From: Lactifluus volemus
Taxonomy: Eukaryota > Basidiomycota > Agaricomycetes > Russulales > Russulaceae
Direction of reading: 5' to 3'
Assembly (NCBI GenBank): GCA_022376515.1
Contig: WTXI01000001.1
Location: 682,001-746,000 of the forward strand
DNA length: 64,000 nt
A program made the translations under genes and the position numbers. The number at the start of each line of letters is the position of its first letter. The stretch's first letter is position 1. The notes beneath the pieces were generated by a model. That model was not told the DNA's origin. It did not search any database and was given only the letters and a program-made list of their open reading frames with translations. Of the stretch, positions 23,431 through 37,564 are shown piece after piece.

Positions 23431-26400
23431 ATGTGGGAAAGGACATTGCAAGACCTCATTCGCGGGCTACGTGCGAACAAAAGGGATGACGCAAAATTTA
23501 TTGCGCAAGCGGTCGACGAGATCAGGCAGGAGATTAAGAGTAAGGACATGGAACTCAAGGCCGGCGCTGTCCTCAAACTCACCTACGTACGTCAAATCGT
23601 GTCTCGAAGATTATGTCTCTGAAATGTGGCAATGAAAGTTGGAAATGCTTGGCTATGATATGTCTTGGGCGTCCTTTCACGTCGTAGAGGTCATGTCATC
23701 ACCCAAGTATCACCTTAAGGCTGTGGGATACCTGGCAGCTAGTCAGTCGTTTGGACCGGACACAGATGTTCTCATGCTCACTACAAACCTCTTGAAGAAG
23801 GTAAAGTTCTAAAATGTCTGGCCAATCCTAATCACAGAATCGTATCCAGGACCTGACTTCAAATCCCAACGATATCGCTATCAGTCTCAACGGCCTCTCT
23901 CACACCGTCTCGCCAGATTTAGCCCGGGATCTTTCTCATGACGTTGTGACAATGCTCAATCACTCGAAACCGTACATTCGCAAGAGAGCAATCATCGCGG
24001 TCTACAAGGCACTAGTGAAGTATCCCGAAGCAACCCCTTTCGCCATCTCACGACTCAAAGAAAAGCTAGAAGATCAAGACTCGGGTAAGGAATTCGCTGT
24101 CAAATCACCACAAATTCACGAGTCATTGTCTCAGGTGTTGTTGCTACTACCATCAATGTCCTGTGTGAGATGGTTCGAAGAGAACCGAGGGATTATCTTT
24201 CTCTGGCTCCTCAGCTTTTCCATTTGATGACAACATCGTCTAATAACTGGATGCTTATAAAAATAATCAAGTTGGTGAGCGATGGCGATAATGGTCAACT
24301 GTGTGGATTCACAGAATCATAGTTTGGCTTTCTTTCCCCATACGAGCCACGCCTGGTGAAGAAGCTCCAACCCCCGATTACGGAGCTTATATCTACAACC
24401 CCGGCCATATCTCTTCTATATGAATGTGTGCATACTTGCATTGTTGGGGGAATGCTACGACAAGCATCTGGCGATTCGCTTGCTGAGCTATGTGTTACGA
24501 AACTTGCGGCATTTCTTCAGGATCCCGATCAGAATTGTGAGCGAAAATCTGGCTCGGAATTACGCTAACCTAAAGAGTCGCTGTCTCAAGTAAAGTATAT
24601 TGCACTTTTGGCACTCGCCAAAATAGTCCCCACACATCGTAATCTTGTGGCAGAATATCAAGATATGATATTGTCAAGTATCGGCGATCAGGACCTCAGC
24701 ATTCGCATGCGTGCTCTTGATTTACTTTCTGCCATGGTGTGTTGGTTTTATTCACCTTCCATTAAATTCGAACACTGTCTGTGTTTCCACCCTAGGTCAC
24801 CAGAGACAATCTGCAATCAATCGTACAACAGCTCTTGTCGTATCTAGTCCGCTCAGACTCCTCTCCTTTCCCCGCTGCAGCACAGTCACTTTCACATAAC
24901 ATCGCGTCGTCTACCTCTGATGGCGCAGGACCAACCCTTTCACCAAGCCAGCTTTCATCTTATCGCATCATACTTGTCCGACGCATTCTCGAGATATGCT
25001 CATACGACACATACGACAATGTCGTAGACTTCCAGTGGTACCTAACGGTTCTCCTAGACCTAACTCATATCGCATCTGTCAAAGTGGGTGATCAAATCAG
25101 AGAACAGCTTGTTGATATCGTGGCAAGGGTCAGAGGTGTCAAGCGCTGGGCTGTCGAGTTGATGACAAGGTTGTTGCGAGACGAAACGTTCCTAGCAAAT
25201 TCACAGGAAGAAGGTAGCTGTGCGGAAGTCTTATGGGCTGCGGCTTGGATTTGTGGGGAGAACAGCAGGTGGTGCTTTTTTTTATCTGTTCGTATCTGTT
25301 CATCATAATAATGATCCATGGGACAGAGAGATTGCTGAGCCGCAGAAACTTCTATCACATCTTCTTCACCCAAATGTCTCGCTTCTTGCCGCCGAGACCA
25401 TTGGGGCCTACATTCAAGCTGCAGTGAAGCTTTTCGGTGCATGGTCAATGGATCTATCTCAGGACTGGGACAACGGTAAAATTCAAGGTGTCCAAGAAGT
25501 TGTCGACACCCTTATTTCTCGGCTCAAGAACTTCACCTCGCACTCCGAGATTGAGGTACAGGAGCGGGTGCGTCGAGTGGATATGTTTTTGTGAATCTCA
25601 CTCCGAATGGGATCGTCCTAGGCTGCAAATGCGGTGCAGCTATTCACCTTCATCCGCGCCGATCTTGCATCTTTTCGTCCAGAAGATCCAGCGGCTGGTC
25701 TCTTGGCCAATGATACACAGCGTCCTGCTTATCCAAAGAGCCTACTCTTGATCAACCCACTCTTCTCTAACTACCAGCTGAATTCCGTCAGCGTGGTCGC
25801 CCAAGAGAGTGTCCCGGTTCCGGAATCCCTTGATCTTGATGTCTGGATTATCCCACCCCCCAAGGAGTTCTCCTCGGCCAACGCAGCCGCCGCTGATGGC
25901 ACTCGGGAAGGCGAACTCCCTTTGACGAAAAAGAAAGTCAAGGGTAAAGGGAAGGGTAAAGGGAAGGAGAAAGTAGCGACCCTAAAATCTCGTGACACTC
26001 AAGCCGATATCCTTTCTCCGGGTCCTCCAGAGACGGAAGAAGAGAAGACGGAACGCGAGAAGGTGAGTAGTAAATTGGTCAAGTTAGCCTCAGCTCATCT
26101 ACACACAACATCAGCGACGGCTAGAGAGGATGGAGCTTCGTCGAAACGACCCATACTATATACCAGACAGACCGCATTCGGTGCCATCTGCCAGTGACAT
26201 TGATTCCATACCAATAGTTCGTCTCGATGACCTCCCGCCATTGTCACAAGGTTCGTAACTAACGTTTTCCCCTATATGTCCTAATCTGATTCCTTAGCCA
26301 CAGAACCCGTTTTTCCCAGCCTGCTTCGTGATTCTGCGTCTGTCATCCCTTCCGAACCCTTCGCGGTGGAAAAGGAAGGAGAGATGCCGGAAGGCGCAAG

Positions 26401-26611
26401 ACCTCCACCACCACCCTCCTTGAATCCGCCACCCGCCGCGCCAATGGCTACTCGCTCCACCGACGCGGCACCCCAAGTGCTCTCATCCTTCCCAGCCTAT
26501 GTGGTAGACGAGGAAATTCCTCGTGCGAAGACTCCAGAGCCTATAAAGGTGAAGCGCGTCAAAAAGAAAGGGGCGTCGTCTGCCAAGTCAAAACGGACAG
26601 TCGCAGAATAA
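23431..26611 (+). CDS. APL5: AP-3 adaptor complex subunit delta
   Basis: The N terminus MWERTLQDLIRGLRANKRDD, then RQEIKSKDMELKAGAVLKLT and LEMLGYDMSWASFHVVEVMS, is the characteristic adaptin trunk of delta-adaptin; the series of HEAT helices continues (SKPYIRKRAIIAVYKALVKY; RALDLLSAM). The C-terminal ear is short. It includes DLDVWIIPPPKEF, a Lys/Gly repeat (25940-25970), a Pro-rich stretch and the basic end KVKRVKKKG. AP-3 sorts cargo from the Golgi or endosome to the vacuole. There are many introns of about 50 bases. The start ATG at 23431 matches family N termini and lies 44 bases from the divergent ZIP2-like start. Confidence 0.95.
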
Positions 26612-26788
26612 TGATGAGAGGATGCAGTAAATATGATAGGAGTTTCTTTAACTCGACTTGTACAGTCCACCATGAAACGCATTAATACTTTGATTTAGTA
26701 CATCAGGAGGGAGGCATCTTCGCAACAGTGTTAAGAAAGATAATGTAGCCCATAGGATGAAAATTAATGTCGGGGGTAAAAGGACCAT

Positions 26789-28881
<2,093 letters not shown>

Positions 28882-29203
28882 TTGGTATACTCAACTAACG
28901 GCAAAGTGGGTATACGTGCGAGTTCACTGTGGTAGAGCACTGAGAAATACCTAGAGGAAACACAGAGAAGCACTGGAATTAAGACAGCGGTAGAAAGGAG
29001 AGAAAGAGAGAGATAAAAGAGAAGGTAGGAGCAGAGTAAAGAAACTGATAGATGTGCACAAGTCTCAGGGCGGGGCGGGGCAGCACTACGCCTGTGTCCT
29101 TCATCACGTGCTAACGCCATTTCAGATACGCCCTGCTGGTTCACCACCTTGCTCATTCCTTCCATCACGTCGAATCCAAAGCCAAGTCCAGCTCTTTTTT
29201 CGT

Positions 29204-29572
29204 TCATCTGGAACCATTCTCGGTGTCCGTGGCTCGACGGCGATAGCGCACGACTGATCGCTCAGAGAGTGTAGGCCACGTCAGCCCGTAATGTCGAATG
29301 ACGAGTCCCAACAGAGTAGCAAGCACGAGCGCAAGTGAACATGCGACGATGATATGAAAATCTTCGGACGCGGGATCGCCACCCTGGGGTTGGTGCAGTG
29401 GCTTAGCGATGATGATTTTGCCACTATCCGTCGAATATTGAACGAAAGAGTCTTGCTCGTCGGGGACAACAGAACGAGATGGATGATGGGCACGAGCACT
29501 CGATAATGAGATTTGGAGAAAGACAAGAGTGAGCATGTAGTAATGTCGGGTGTCCTGACGATATGTTGACAT
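29204..29572 (-). CDS. Small membrane protein of unknown function
   Basis: This single-exon ORF of 122 residues starts at a true ATG. It has a hydrophobic N-terminal signal segment (YYMLTLVFLQISLSSARA), a luminal or extracellular stretch of about 45 residues, and one transmembrane helix (IIVACSLALVLATLLGLVI). A short basic tail ending RRRATDTENGSR follows. A type I single-pass topology is inferred. I recognise no family. The intact frame and coherent topology support a real gene. It lies upstream of, and in the same direction as, the germinal-centre kinase. Confidence 0.65.
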   Translation of the reverse strand: MSTYRQDTRHYYMLTLVFLQISLSSARAHHPSRSVVPDEQDSFVQYSTDSGKIIIAKPLHQPQGGDPASEDFHIIVACSLALVLATLLGLVIRHYGLTWPTLSERSVVRYRRRATDTENGSR

Positions 29573-30226
29573 CTTTTGTGCAGCGCAGTCGACGTTACTT
29601 TGTTATGGGAAGAATGAGGTCCAAACGGACGCAGATGCAAACTACTGGATCGGCCGTCCTTGCTGAATGTCGCCTGACTACGTAGTTAAATTTTGAAATC
29701 GCCGGATTTCCAAGTTCTCAAACAGACCACCGCCACCTCATGCTGTTGGAACGATCCGGATGCAATGGCCCCAAAAAGTGATCCTGCTGACTATATACAG
29801 AACAGTCTCTCACATCCTACAGCCGTGAATACTTTAGAAGCCATTGCCGTCTTTTAGGCCACATCACGAATCGACTGAGCCGCGCAGCCGTGCTGCGCTT
29901 GGTATCTGCTACGGAACCATCACGTTGAGAGTTGAGAGTTACGAAGTTACGAAACGATGCATGGTGTAGCTCTGGTTTGATATTACGATCATACGCTTGA
30001 TGCCAACTCGGATTTGTGACGTCTACTGCCGCATGATAACACATTTCACAGGTCGAATTTGAGGAAGGAATGCGTAATGGTACACTATTCGAGCTTTCTG
30101 CATGTAAATCAATACCAACTAGTATGAACTGAAAGGATCAGACACAGATGTACTATGAAACACTTAGCACCCCCGTCCCATGGGATCCGCTACGCCGTGA
30201 TTAGTCTGTTGCAAAATGTTATGACA
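29573..30226. other. Intergenic spacer
   Basis: About 650 bases between the small membrane protein start and the CDF transporter stop. I see only short, unconvincing ORFs and no RNA gene. It presumably holds the promoter of the small membrane protein and the 3' end of the transporter gene. Confidence 0.6.
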
Positions 30227-32117
30227 TCAAATATACTTCTTCCGATGTTCCTGTGGATATTGAGTAAGAGCTTGACGAGAGAAGTAATCAGGGCGCTGAC
30301 TGGGGTATGTGTCGTCTCATGATCGACATGAACGAATGCCCTTCCAACATTCGGCAACACCTCTATCTTGTCTTGCAATTTTTGACTGATATCGTGTGCC
30401 TTCCATAGGGGTGTACTCGCATCCATCACGACGTCAACTTCAACGAAATAATCCTGACGAAAGCAATCAAATACTATCACTAGGCGCAGAATGTGTCCAG
30501 ACGAACGGGCCCACTCTGCAACAGAGTCAGTCGAGCATCAGAACGAGAAGACAGCAAGTGACATACGTGATAAGCGCGGACGGTATCGACTTTCTCAATT
30601 TCATCGCTGAATGTCATTGCCTTGTAAATGATGAGTTGAAGAAAGTCGTGAGGAGCCGATTTTCCCGCCAGTAGCTCAAACTGGGCATAGATAGTGCGAC
30701 CCCAGGCCACAATAACAACGAGAGCGATCTGCATCCAAGTAAGCCGCGATAAACTATATGTGTGGCTCGTTACTCACAATTATTGCTCCCATTGGGTCCA
30801 GATCTAGGTTAATCAGGTTACGGCGAACACGGATTTATGGATGGACTGCATACACCATGCTAACTTGCTACCTCCGGCCGACATAAGGAGACCTGAACCA
30901 AAAGCGTTAACAAGGTCGCGCGTTGTTAGTGGGGAAGTTTCACCAAAAGAATTTATGAACAAGTCGTTGCGATGGTCCTCCCAGAGCACCGCAACCTGGC
31001 TTGACTTTGATCGTAACGAATGGCAATAAAGGAATAAAAGAAACTTGACACCTTCAAGTCGATTAGTGCAGCCAAAGTAATCCAAGCGACAAGCCTACCC
31101 AAGGCTGAGGCCACCGCAACAACAGAAGGCACATGAAACTGGTTTAACGTTTGGCCGTGGTGGGTGATGAGATCTCGTGCGGATTCAATGATCACAACGA
31201 GGTTAACGGATTCCATGCTAAGCGCAAGTCATGACCGGCCCAATGCATGAAAAAGCACAATGACGCACAGAAAACCTGAAGAGATATCAGTAAGGTTTAC
31301 GAAAGCGGCGCGGAGGGTAAAATATTACCGTAGACCACGTTGCCTATGGTCTCAAGTCGCGCGCCACCCACTGGCCACTTGTTGACATCCATCTTGTTTG
31401 CCTTGCGATGCATGTAGTAAAGGAAGAAATTGCTACCGGCGTCGAATACCGAGTCAATGCCGGTGGCCAAAAGCGATAGTGAAGCGGATGAGATGGCGGC
31501 ATACACTATTTAAAAATCAACCAATAGAAAAGGTCGTTAGGGAAAATTCCAACTAACATTGTATCACCACGAGGGCGATATTGCCGACGAGACTCGCGTT
31601 CACTGCAATTTTGACCTGTATCATCTTTAGGTAAGATGACTATTTAAGAAGTTGGGCGAGGAGGGCTCACGGGCAGACGAGAGGTCTCCTCCTCGTTCCT
31701 AGCATCTTCTGTGTGTTCTTCCATGGGTTTTAAGAGATATGAGATTAGCTATTCACGGAATGTTAGCGAGAAGTAGAAAGAAAAAGTAAGGGAAAGAGAG
31801 ACAGACGGCATTCTGTTTCTTGTGAAAATTTGCGAGAGGTTTGCCTCGCTTACGGCTACGAAGCTCTGAGATCTCTGCATCGGACTTGAATCCATGGCCA
31901 ATATTGTAAGGATCTTTAGGCGTTGTTACAGTGACCGAGTTCTCTGCGTCCGCATTTGTGTCATCTGCTAATCGAAGATCAGTTACCACTCTGTCGGGCA
32001 CCTGCGGAAAGAGAGAATTAGAAATAGCATGATTAAAATTTAAAAAAGACAAACCGTAGGGGACGAATTTAAATTATTAACTGGAGGTGAAACGGAGACT
32101 GAGAGTGCTTTTGACAT
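30227..32117 (-). CDS. Cation diffusion facilitator (CDF) metal transporter
   Basis: The start is MSKALSVSVSPP, with a first intron at codon 22. A polar cytosolic N terminus (GHGFKSDAEISELRSRKRGK) precedes six membrane segments. TM1-2 include VNASLVGNIALVVIQLYAA and ATGIDSVFDAGSNFFLYYMH; TM5 carries WEDHRNDLFINSFG. The cytosolic C-terminal domain reads YFVEVDVVMDASTPLWKAHD and VGRAFVHVDHETTHTPEH. The metal site in TM2 is DxxxD (DSVFD), as in Mn/Fe-type rather than Zn-type (HxxxD) members. Mn2+ or Fe2+ export or sequestration is therefore the best guess. The last exon (30254-30227 region) encodes EHRKKYI. Confidence 0.92.
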
Positions 32118-32658
32118 GGCCTGGTGAGGAATGGAGGGGGAGGCCAAGGTAATGGTATGGCCTGGGAATATTATCAATCAGACTAGTTACCCTTGCTCTG
32201 GTCTGACCCGACTGTTTGGTTACCAAAAATCTCATGGATCCACTGCCAGTCCTCTTCCTTCTCGCGTGCGTGTACAATCTCATACCCTTGTTGTCTTATA
32301 TTAAACCTTAACCAGATTCCTTATTATTATCCTTTGTTTCCTCCTTTTATTAGACCGACCCTTACTCCGATCCTTTTGGGAGCTTTTGGTTGCCAGCGCA
32401 CGCTCCAATGTCGGTATGAATCCCGCAAGACATCGACGTTTTGCTCCAGATGGGGAGACGTGGGAGATGGATATTAGAAATAGGATGGGTTGATACTTCT
32501 GTACGTCCAGCCGTGGCTCAGTCCAATTCGAAATCCTCCTCATGGTTTTCATTAGTTGTCTTGTAGTCCGCCAATATCTGAATTCACGTGGATTCTGTTC
32601 TGATTCTGACCAATGATGACGAGCTCTATCTTAACGTCAGATCTACTACTTGCTCGCG

Positions 32659-32665
32659 TATAAAA
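32659..32665 (+). promoter_or_regulatory. TATA box of the small secreted protein gene
   Basis: TATAAAA lies 84 bases upstream of the ATG at 32749, a good distance for a fungal core promoter. It implies transcription starts near 32690, which would exclude the earlier out-of-frame ATG at 32676. The 630-base spacer 32118-32748 must also serve the divergent CDF gene. Confidence 0.5.
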
Positions 32666-32748
32666 CTGGGCAGGTATGAGCTCGAAACCGACACCTCAGC
32701 TCCAATTTCCTACCTTAAAGCTTCCTCTATCACTTAAAGATATTCTTC

Positions 32749-33256
32749 ATGAGATTACCGTCGAGCTCTTCTCTTCTTCTTGCATCATTGGCAATGTCGT
32801 CTTCGACTTCGTCTCTTTCAGCTCTTGCCGCTCCCGCGTCTCCCCAGAAACGCTCGCTGTCCGCTTCAGTTTCGCCCAGTGACCATGGCTCGACCACTCA
32901 CTCACACAGTATGCTTACCGGGCTGCGCCTCTATTTTATTTTCTAACGCCGCTACAGATCATATGCGAACCAGGGGTGTAGTGGAAGCAGTGGAAAAGAT
33001 CTGCGGCGGTCTCCTGCCTGAACCCCTTGACAAACTTTGCACCGTATTTGCAAAGGCAGAAATGGCGGCCGACTCACTCAAGGGAGTAATTGAGGAACCA
33101 TCCTCTAAGGTGTCTTTGCGGGGAGAGGCGGAGCGCTCAGTGAAGGCTGATTCACCCTCCGCCATCGTTCAGGATTTGCCACAGGTGCCTCCCGCGTTGG
33201 GGGGCGGGCTCGGCAACGCTTTCTCTCTCGACTCTGTTCTCGGGAAGGGCCATTAA
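32749..33256 (+). CDS. Small secreted protein, conserved hypothetical
   Basis: There are two exons: the first ends just before the GTATGC donor near 32911, and the second begins after the GCTACAG acceptor near 32958. The protein is about 150 residues, opening with a signal peptide (RLPSSSSLLLASLAMSS) and a Ser/Ala/His-rich segment. A helical core follows: MRTRGVVEAVEKICGGLLPE, LDKLCTVFAKAEMAADSLKG. A Pro/Gly-rich tail reads PPALGGGLGNAFSLDSVLGK. The two cysteines in the core could form a disulfide. I do not recognise a function; it resembles small secreted proteins common in mushrooms. A TATA box precedes it. Confidence 0.72.
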
Positions 33257-33564
33257 GTCCCCATCCAGCGATGGTATTCATCCTCTCCACTTTTGTGCTA
33301 CAGCTCTCGTGTCCAGCTCGCATTGTTCATAATTATTGTTGTAACAGCTCTTTCGTCCCACATGTTTCGATCTTAGTGCAGCGCTTCGAACCCTGCTCCT
33401 TTTTCAGTATTATAAATCTATATTTCAGATTCACCACTACAACCATAATGCATAATGTCTTGGTGTGGTGTACTGTTCCACGGTGGCTCGATGGCGCGTG
33501 CGTAGGAGTCAGGCTGGGACTAAATAAAACCCTTTCCATCAATCAGAATCCCCTGTACTTCAGT

Positions 33565-34189
33565 TTAAAGGAGGGCCTTGATGCCGTCTGCCTTGTGCAA
33601 GGCTTGAAGGTGGTCATTGCCTGTCAGGATTTTTAAACTCGACAGGCCGTGGCTCAAAGCTGGGATCTGCTCACCGCCAACATGTTTCTGATCTGGAAAT
33701 ATGTAGTGTATCAGTGTCAAAATGACCCACATTTGTAGCGGTGAGCTCACTGATGAAGATATTCGGTACACTCCGTTGGCTCGTCAGCTGTAAGAGGTAT
33801 CCCTGAATCTCAGGTCCATCGTCCCGGAGATCCAGCCTGATAAGTCCCTTGCACGGTCGGCTCTCGTTGGCGCTACATCACGGAAAGTAACACGACGCAC
33901 TCCAGAACTTTGACGTGTACATCCGGAAACCGAGCCGAGAACAAGTCCTTGGCACTTTTGCAGTACGGACAATAGGATTTCGAGAAGATCACAACTCTAT
34001 TTTCGGTGATAGTTTGCTGTGTACACCGCTAGCGTTTAGTGGAACAGTAAATTTTCTACGGGGCGATATACGCACATTAACAAGATCCTTCACTGCTATC
34101 TCCTTGAGCTGTCTGGGTGATGGACTCGATGACGAAGCTGTCGATGTTGAAAATAAGGCAGAAAAAAGCGAGAATGCTCGACGGGACAT
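33565..34189 (-). CDS. GRX1: Dithiol glutaredoxin
   Basis: Exons join to MSRRAFSLFSALFST, a Ser-rich leader, RQLKEIAVKDLVN, QTITENRVVIFSKSYCPYCK, SAKDLFSARFPDVHVKVLEL, DDGPEIQGYLLQLTSQRSVP, NIFI and QKHVGGNDHLQALHKADGIK. The CPYC active site, the cis-Pro in SVPNIFI and the GG glutathione-binding motif are all present. It reduces protein disulfides using glutathione. The hydrophobic, Arg-containing N-terminal extension could be a signal anchor or organelle targeting signal, as in yeast Grx2/Grx6-7. The start is 96 bases from the divergent NIF3 gene. Confidence 0.93.
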
Positions 34190-34285
34190 ATTGTAGCGGT
34201 ACCTGTGGTGTGAAAGACAAAAGGATAACACGTGGCAAATAGACCAGTTGGTGTACTTTTTGTACCTGATCGTCACGATCCAACT

Positions 34286-35465
34286 ATGTCTATTGCGAGA
34301 TGTGTAAACAAAATAATGGATCGCATCGCCCCTCTCGTTCTGGCAGAGAAATGGGATAATGTGAGTTCGACCATCGAAAGCGGTAAAACGGTCAAACTAA
34401 TTAGCCGTGCGTCGTTTGAGGTCGGATTATTACTAGGTCACCACATCCCATCTCTAAATCTCACATCAAGCGAATCATGATATTGTTTACACAGAGGTCC
34501 CTTATCAGCAGCAGCAGCGCCCCTCGCAGAACATCATGTTAACGGTCGAGTGAGCTCCCCCTTCACAATTTCGAGCTACCAGTAGTTACCAACTTGACCA
34601 TTCGGCGGAATAAACTAAAGCCTCACAACACGCGTTGTGGACGAAGCGCTATCGCTACCCGCGTCTGTGATCGTCGCGTACCATCCACCCATCTTCAAAC
34701 CCCTCTCTTCCCTGACACTGTCCAACCCGCTCCAAACCTCTTTGCTCCGTTGTGCCACCGCGGGCATCTCTCTATATAGCCCCCACACCGCGCTCGACTC
34801 GGTCTACGGTGGCATCAACGACTGGCTTGCGTCTGGCTTGGGCAGCGGCCGCGTCGATCTCATCGGGGATGAGCATCCCAGTGGAAGAGGTGGTTCGGGG
34901 AGGCTTTTGAGATTGAATGAGAAGACTACGATATCGGGTTTGATAGGGCGTGTGAAACAGCACTTGGGTCTGACTCGATGTTGGTGTCTCTCACGCATAA
35001 TTTCACTGCTTTCACCAAGGCTGAGACTTTTGAACATCTCTAGTGCAAGTAGCACTAGGTACTGACAGTCTCGACGACGATGTTCAATCAGTGGCGATCT
35101 GCGCTGGTTCCGGGGGCTCAATGTTATGCGGAGTGGATGCTGATGTTTATTTCACGGGAGAAATGTCACATGTAAGGCCACGTTAGGCTCTCAGGCTTCT
35201 CGAAGTCGAACTCACACATGCACAGCATGAAGTTCTAGCCGCTGTTGCGGCAGGAAGGAACGTCATTCTTTGTAAGTTCTCGGATCAAACCCTTTATGAA
35301 GAATGCTCAGAAGACCTTTCAGGTGGACACACCAATACCGAGCGGGGTTACTTGCCCATCCTCGCAGCCAAGTTGCGGGCAGAACTCGAAATGGACGAAG
35401 ATGGGTTTAAAGCGGCGGAAATTCATATTAGTCGAGAAGATAAACACCCTCTGGACTTTGCCTAG
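34286..35465 (+). CDS. NIF3: NIF3-like protein (GTP cyclohydrolase I type 2/NIF3 family)
   Basis: Seven exons join cleanly: MDRIAPLVLAEKWDN, VGLLLEVPYQQQQRPSQNIM, VVDEALSLPASVIVAYHPPI, LQVALGTDSLDDDVQSVAIC, AGSGGSMLCGVDADVYFTGE, MSHHEVLAAVAAGRNVILCG and HTNTERGYLPILAAKLRAEL. The metal-binding His/Glu residues of the NIF3 fold (YHPPIF, GEMSHHE, GHTNTERG) are conserved. It is a hexameric dinuclear-metal protein; yeast Nif3 interacts with Ngg1, but the biochemical role is unsettled. The gene is divergent from glutaredoxin and converges with the complex I gene, whose stop lies 57 bases away. Confidence 0.93.
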
Positions 35466-35522
35466 TATTGTCAGACAATTGATTTACCGGGGATCTGAGA
35501 GGTGATATCTATAGATTGCTGC

Positions 35523-37564
35523 CTATCGGTCGACCTCCCTGTGACCAGCAATCAGTTCCGAATCAAGGGCAAGCCAAAAGAGGCTGACCCAAATACGAGA
35601 TCCATAGTCCCAATAATGGTGACGACGTCCGCAATAAAGTGCTGAAACACAGAGTTATTAGCCGTTATCATACAGATGATAACAGTCTTACATCTAAAAA
35701 TAAAATGTCATATCAAACTAGCCGCATCCATATGGCGTCAAGGGTACTCACGTCGCATCATGAAATCGGCGCCAGCCAGATGGGCGAACCCAGGGGCGCG
35801 GATACTGCACCGATATGGCCGATTGGTCCCATCGCTATTGGGGAAAACAAGTTGGGCGTAGTCTGATGATGACAGCACTGCGCAACTCACGAAACCAAAT
35901 AGACGGCCATTTCTCCTTTGGGCGCTTCTATAGCTGCGTAGGTCTCCCCAGGGGGTACAGAATATCCTTCAGAGAAGATCTAGGAGGACCGCTGAATGAC
36001 CGATCTCGTGAGAAAGAGGGTGGAAATTGAAATGCCTTAAAGTGGTGGATGAGAGATTCCATGCTTTCCTTCATCGAAGCGCGTGGAGGTGGCACCAATT
36101 TGTGATCATCGACCTTGACTGGACCGGTCGGGATCTTGTTCAGGCACTAGCAAAGCATGACCAAAGGCCTGGGTCACCTGAATAGAGTGGAACGCCTGGA
36201 CCATGCTTACCTGGCCTATGATGCGAAGTGATTCTCGAAATTCTTGCACCCTACAGAGATACCGGTCATAACAATCGCCGTTCTTGCCGATGGGAACATC
36301 AAATTCGACCTAGATGAGTTAAGTGGAGGTAAGGGCGGAGGCCGACCTGCAAGCCGCACCTCGTCATACTTGTCATAAGGCGCGACTTTTCTTAGATCCC
36401 ACTTGATGCCGCTGCCTCGGAGCATGACCCCAGAAAAACTATAGTCAAGGGCCTCTTGCGCCGTTACTTTTCCGATGCCGATAGTTCTTTGTTTCCAAAT
36501 TCGATTCCCAGTGACCACTTGCTCAATTTCATCTACACGGGAACTGAATTGCGTAGCCCAATGGAATATATCGTTGAGCAAGCCGTGGGGAAGGTCAAAT
36601 GCCACACCACCAGGGCGGACATAGGCCGCATGGAGTCGAGCCCCAGAGACACGCTCGTAAAACTCCATCAACTTTTCTCGCTCCTCGAATCCCCAGAGGA
36701 AAGGAGTGAGTGCACCGACGTCCATCGTGTGTGTCAACACGGCCATCAAGTCTGAAACAAGTTGAAAAGCCGTCTCACAGATTGTACTTGACGAACGTAC
36801 GATTGAGGATGCGGGTGATCTCCCCGAACAACGTCCGGATCCATTTTGCTCGCTCCGGGACTTCGATGTTAAGAAGCTTTTCAACTGCGAGGGAGTAGCA
36901 GAGCTCATTTGTCACTGGGGGATCGTCAAAACCATTCTTTGTAGGGTTAATGCACCGGCACCCACTCATGGAAACGTAGTCCAGGCGATCAAAGTAAGGC
37001 AGCGCTTGGGTGTAAGTTTTGTACTCTATTAATTTCTCCGTTCCTCTGTGCAAAAGGCCGATATGCTTTGGAACAAAAGTCAACACACACAGGCCGGATA
37101 ATTGAACAACAAACGCACTGGATCGGCTCGAAGGATCTCCTCTCCGTTGAGCTCTAAAATAAGTCTAAGCACGCCGTGTGCTGCGGGATGTTGAGGACTA
37201 GGGTGATCAACGATGAGCTCAGTGCACTGTACCGAAGTAACTCACCCGAAATTGACTAGTAGCGAACGATCCGTCAGTCATCGAATTTCGCGGAGACAAT
37301 TGAAAAGGATATCCTTTTACCTGTGAAATGTCTCATCTGCGCATCTTTCCTCGTCCCCGATTCTGCTAGAATCTCACTCGCAGAAACGCCCTGCAAGTCT
37401 TCGGCAATATGCTTGTTGAACACATTCCTACCACCGTCGCCCGTGGTTGCTGTCGGGCCCTGCGGCGCGGCTTGAGCGAGGACTGACGAGGTAGAAGAAA
37501 AAAGGCGGCGATTCGCAAAACTGATGTTGCGCGCCAGCTGACGCCGTAATAGTACGCTGGCCAT
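35523..37564 (-). CDS. NDUFS2: Mitochondrial complex I 49 kDa subunit (NDUFS2/Nuo49)
   Basis: The N terminus [20 protein letters not shown] is an Arg/Ser-rich mitochondrial targeting sequence. Family motifs follow: [109 protein letters not shown] and [20 protein letters not shown]. The protein binds quinone next to cluster N2 in the peripheral arm. The last intron leaves a 16-base final exon (35538-35523) that restores the invariant end FGEVDR; reading through would give a different tail. The region matches family length. Confidence 0.96.

Noticed and set aside
29817..30044. Short minus-strand ORF between the small membrane protein and the CDF gene
   Set aside because: Random-looking composition, no family features and no good splice context.
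32676..32882. Alternative upstream ATG for the small secreted protein
   Set aside because: The ATG at 32676 is only 17 bases after the TATA box, so it is probably not transcribed. The ATG at 32749 gives a signal peptide and joins in frame with exon 2.
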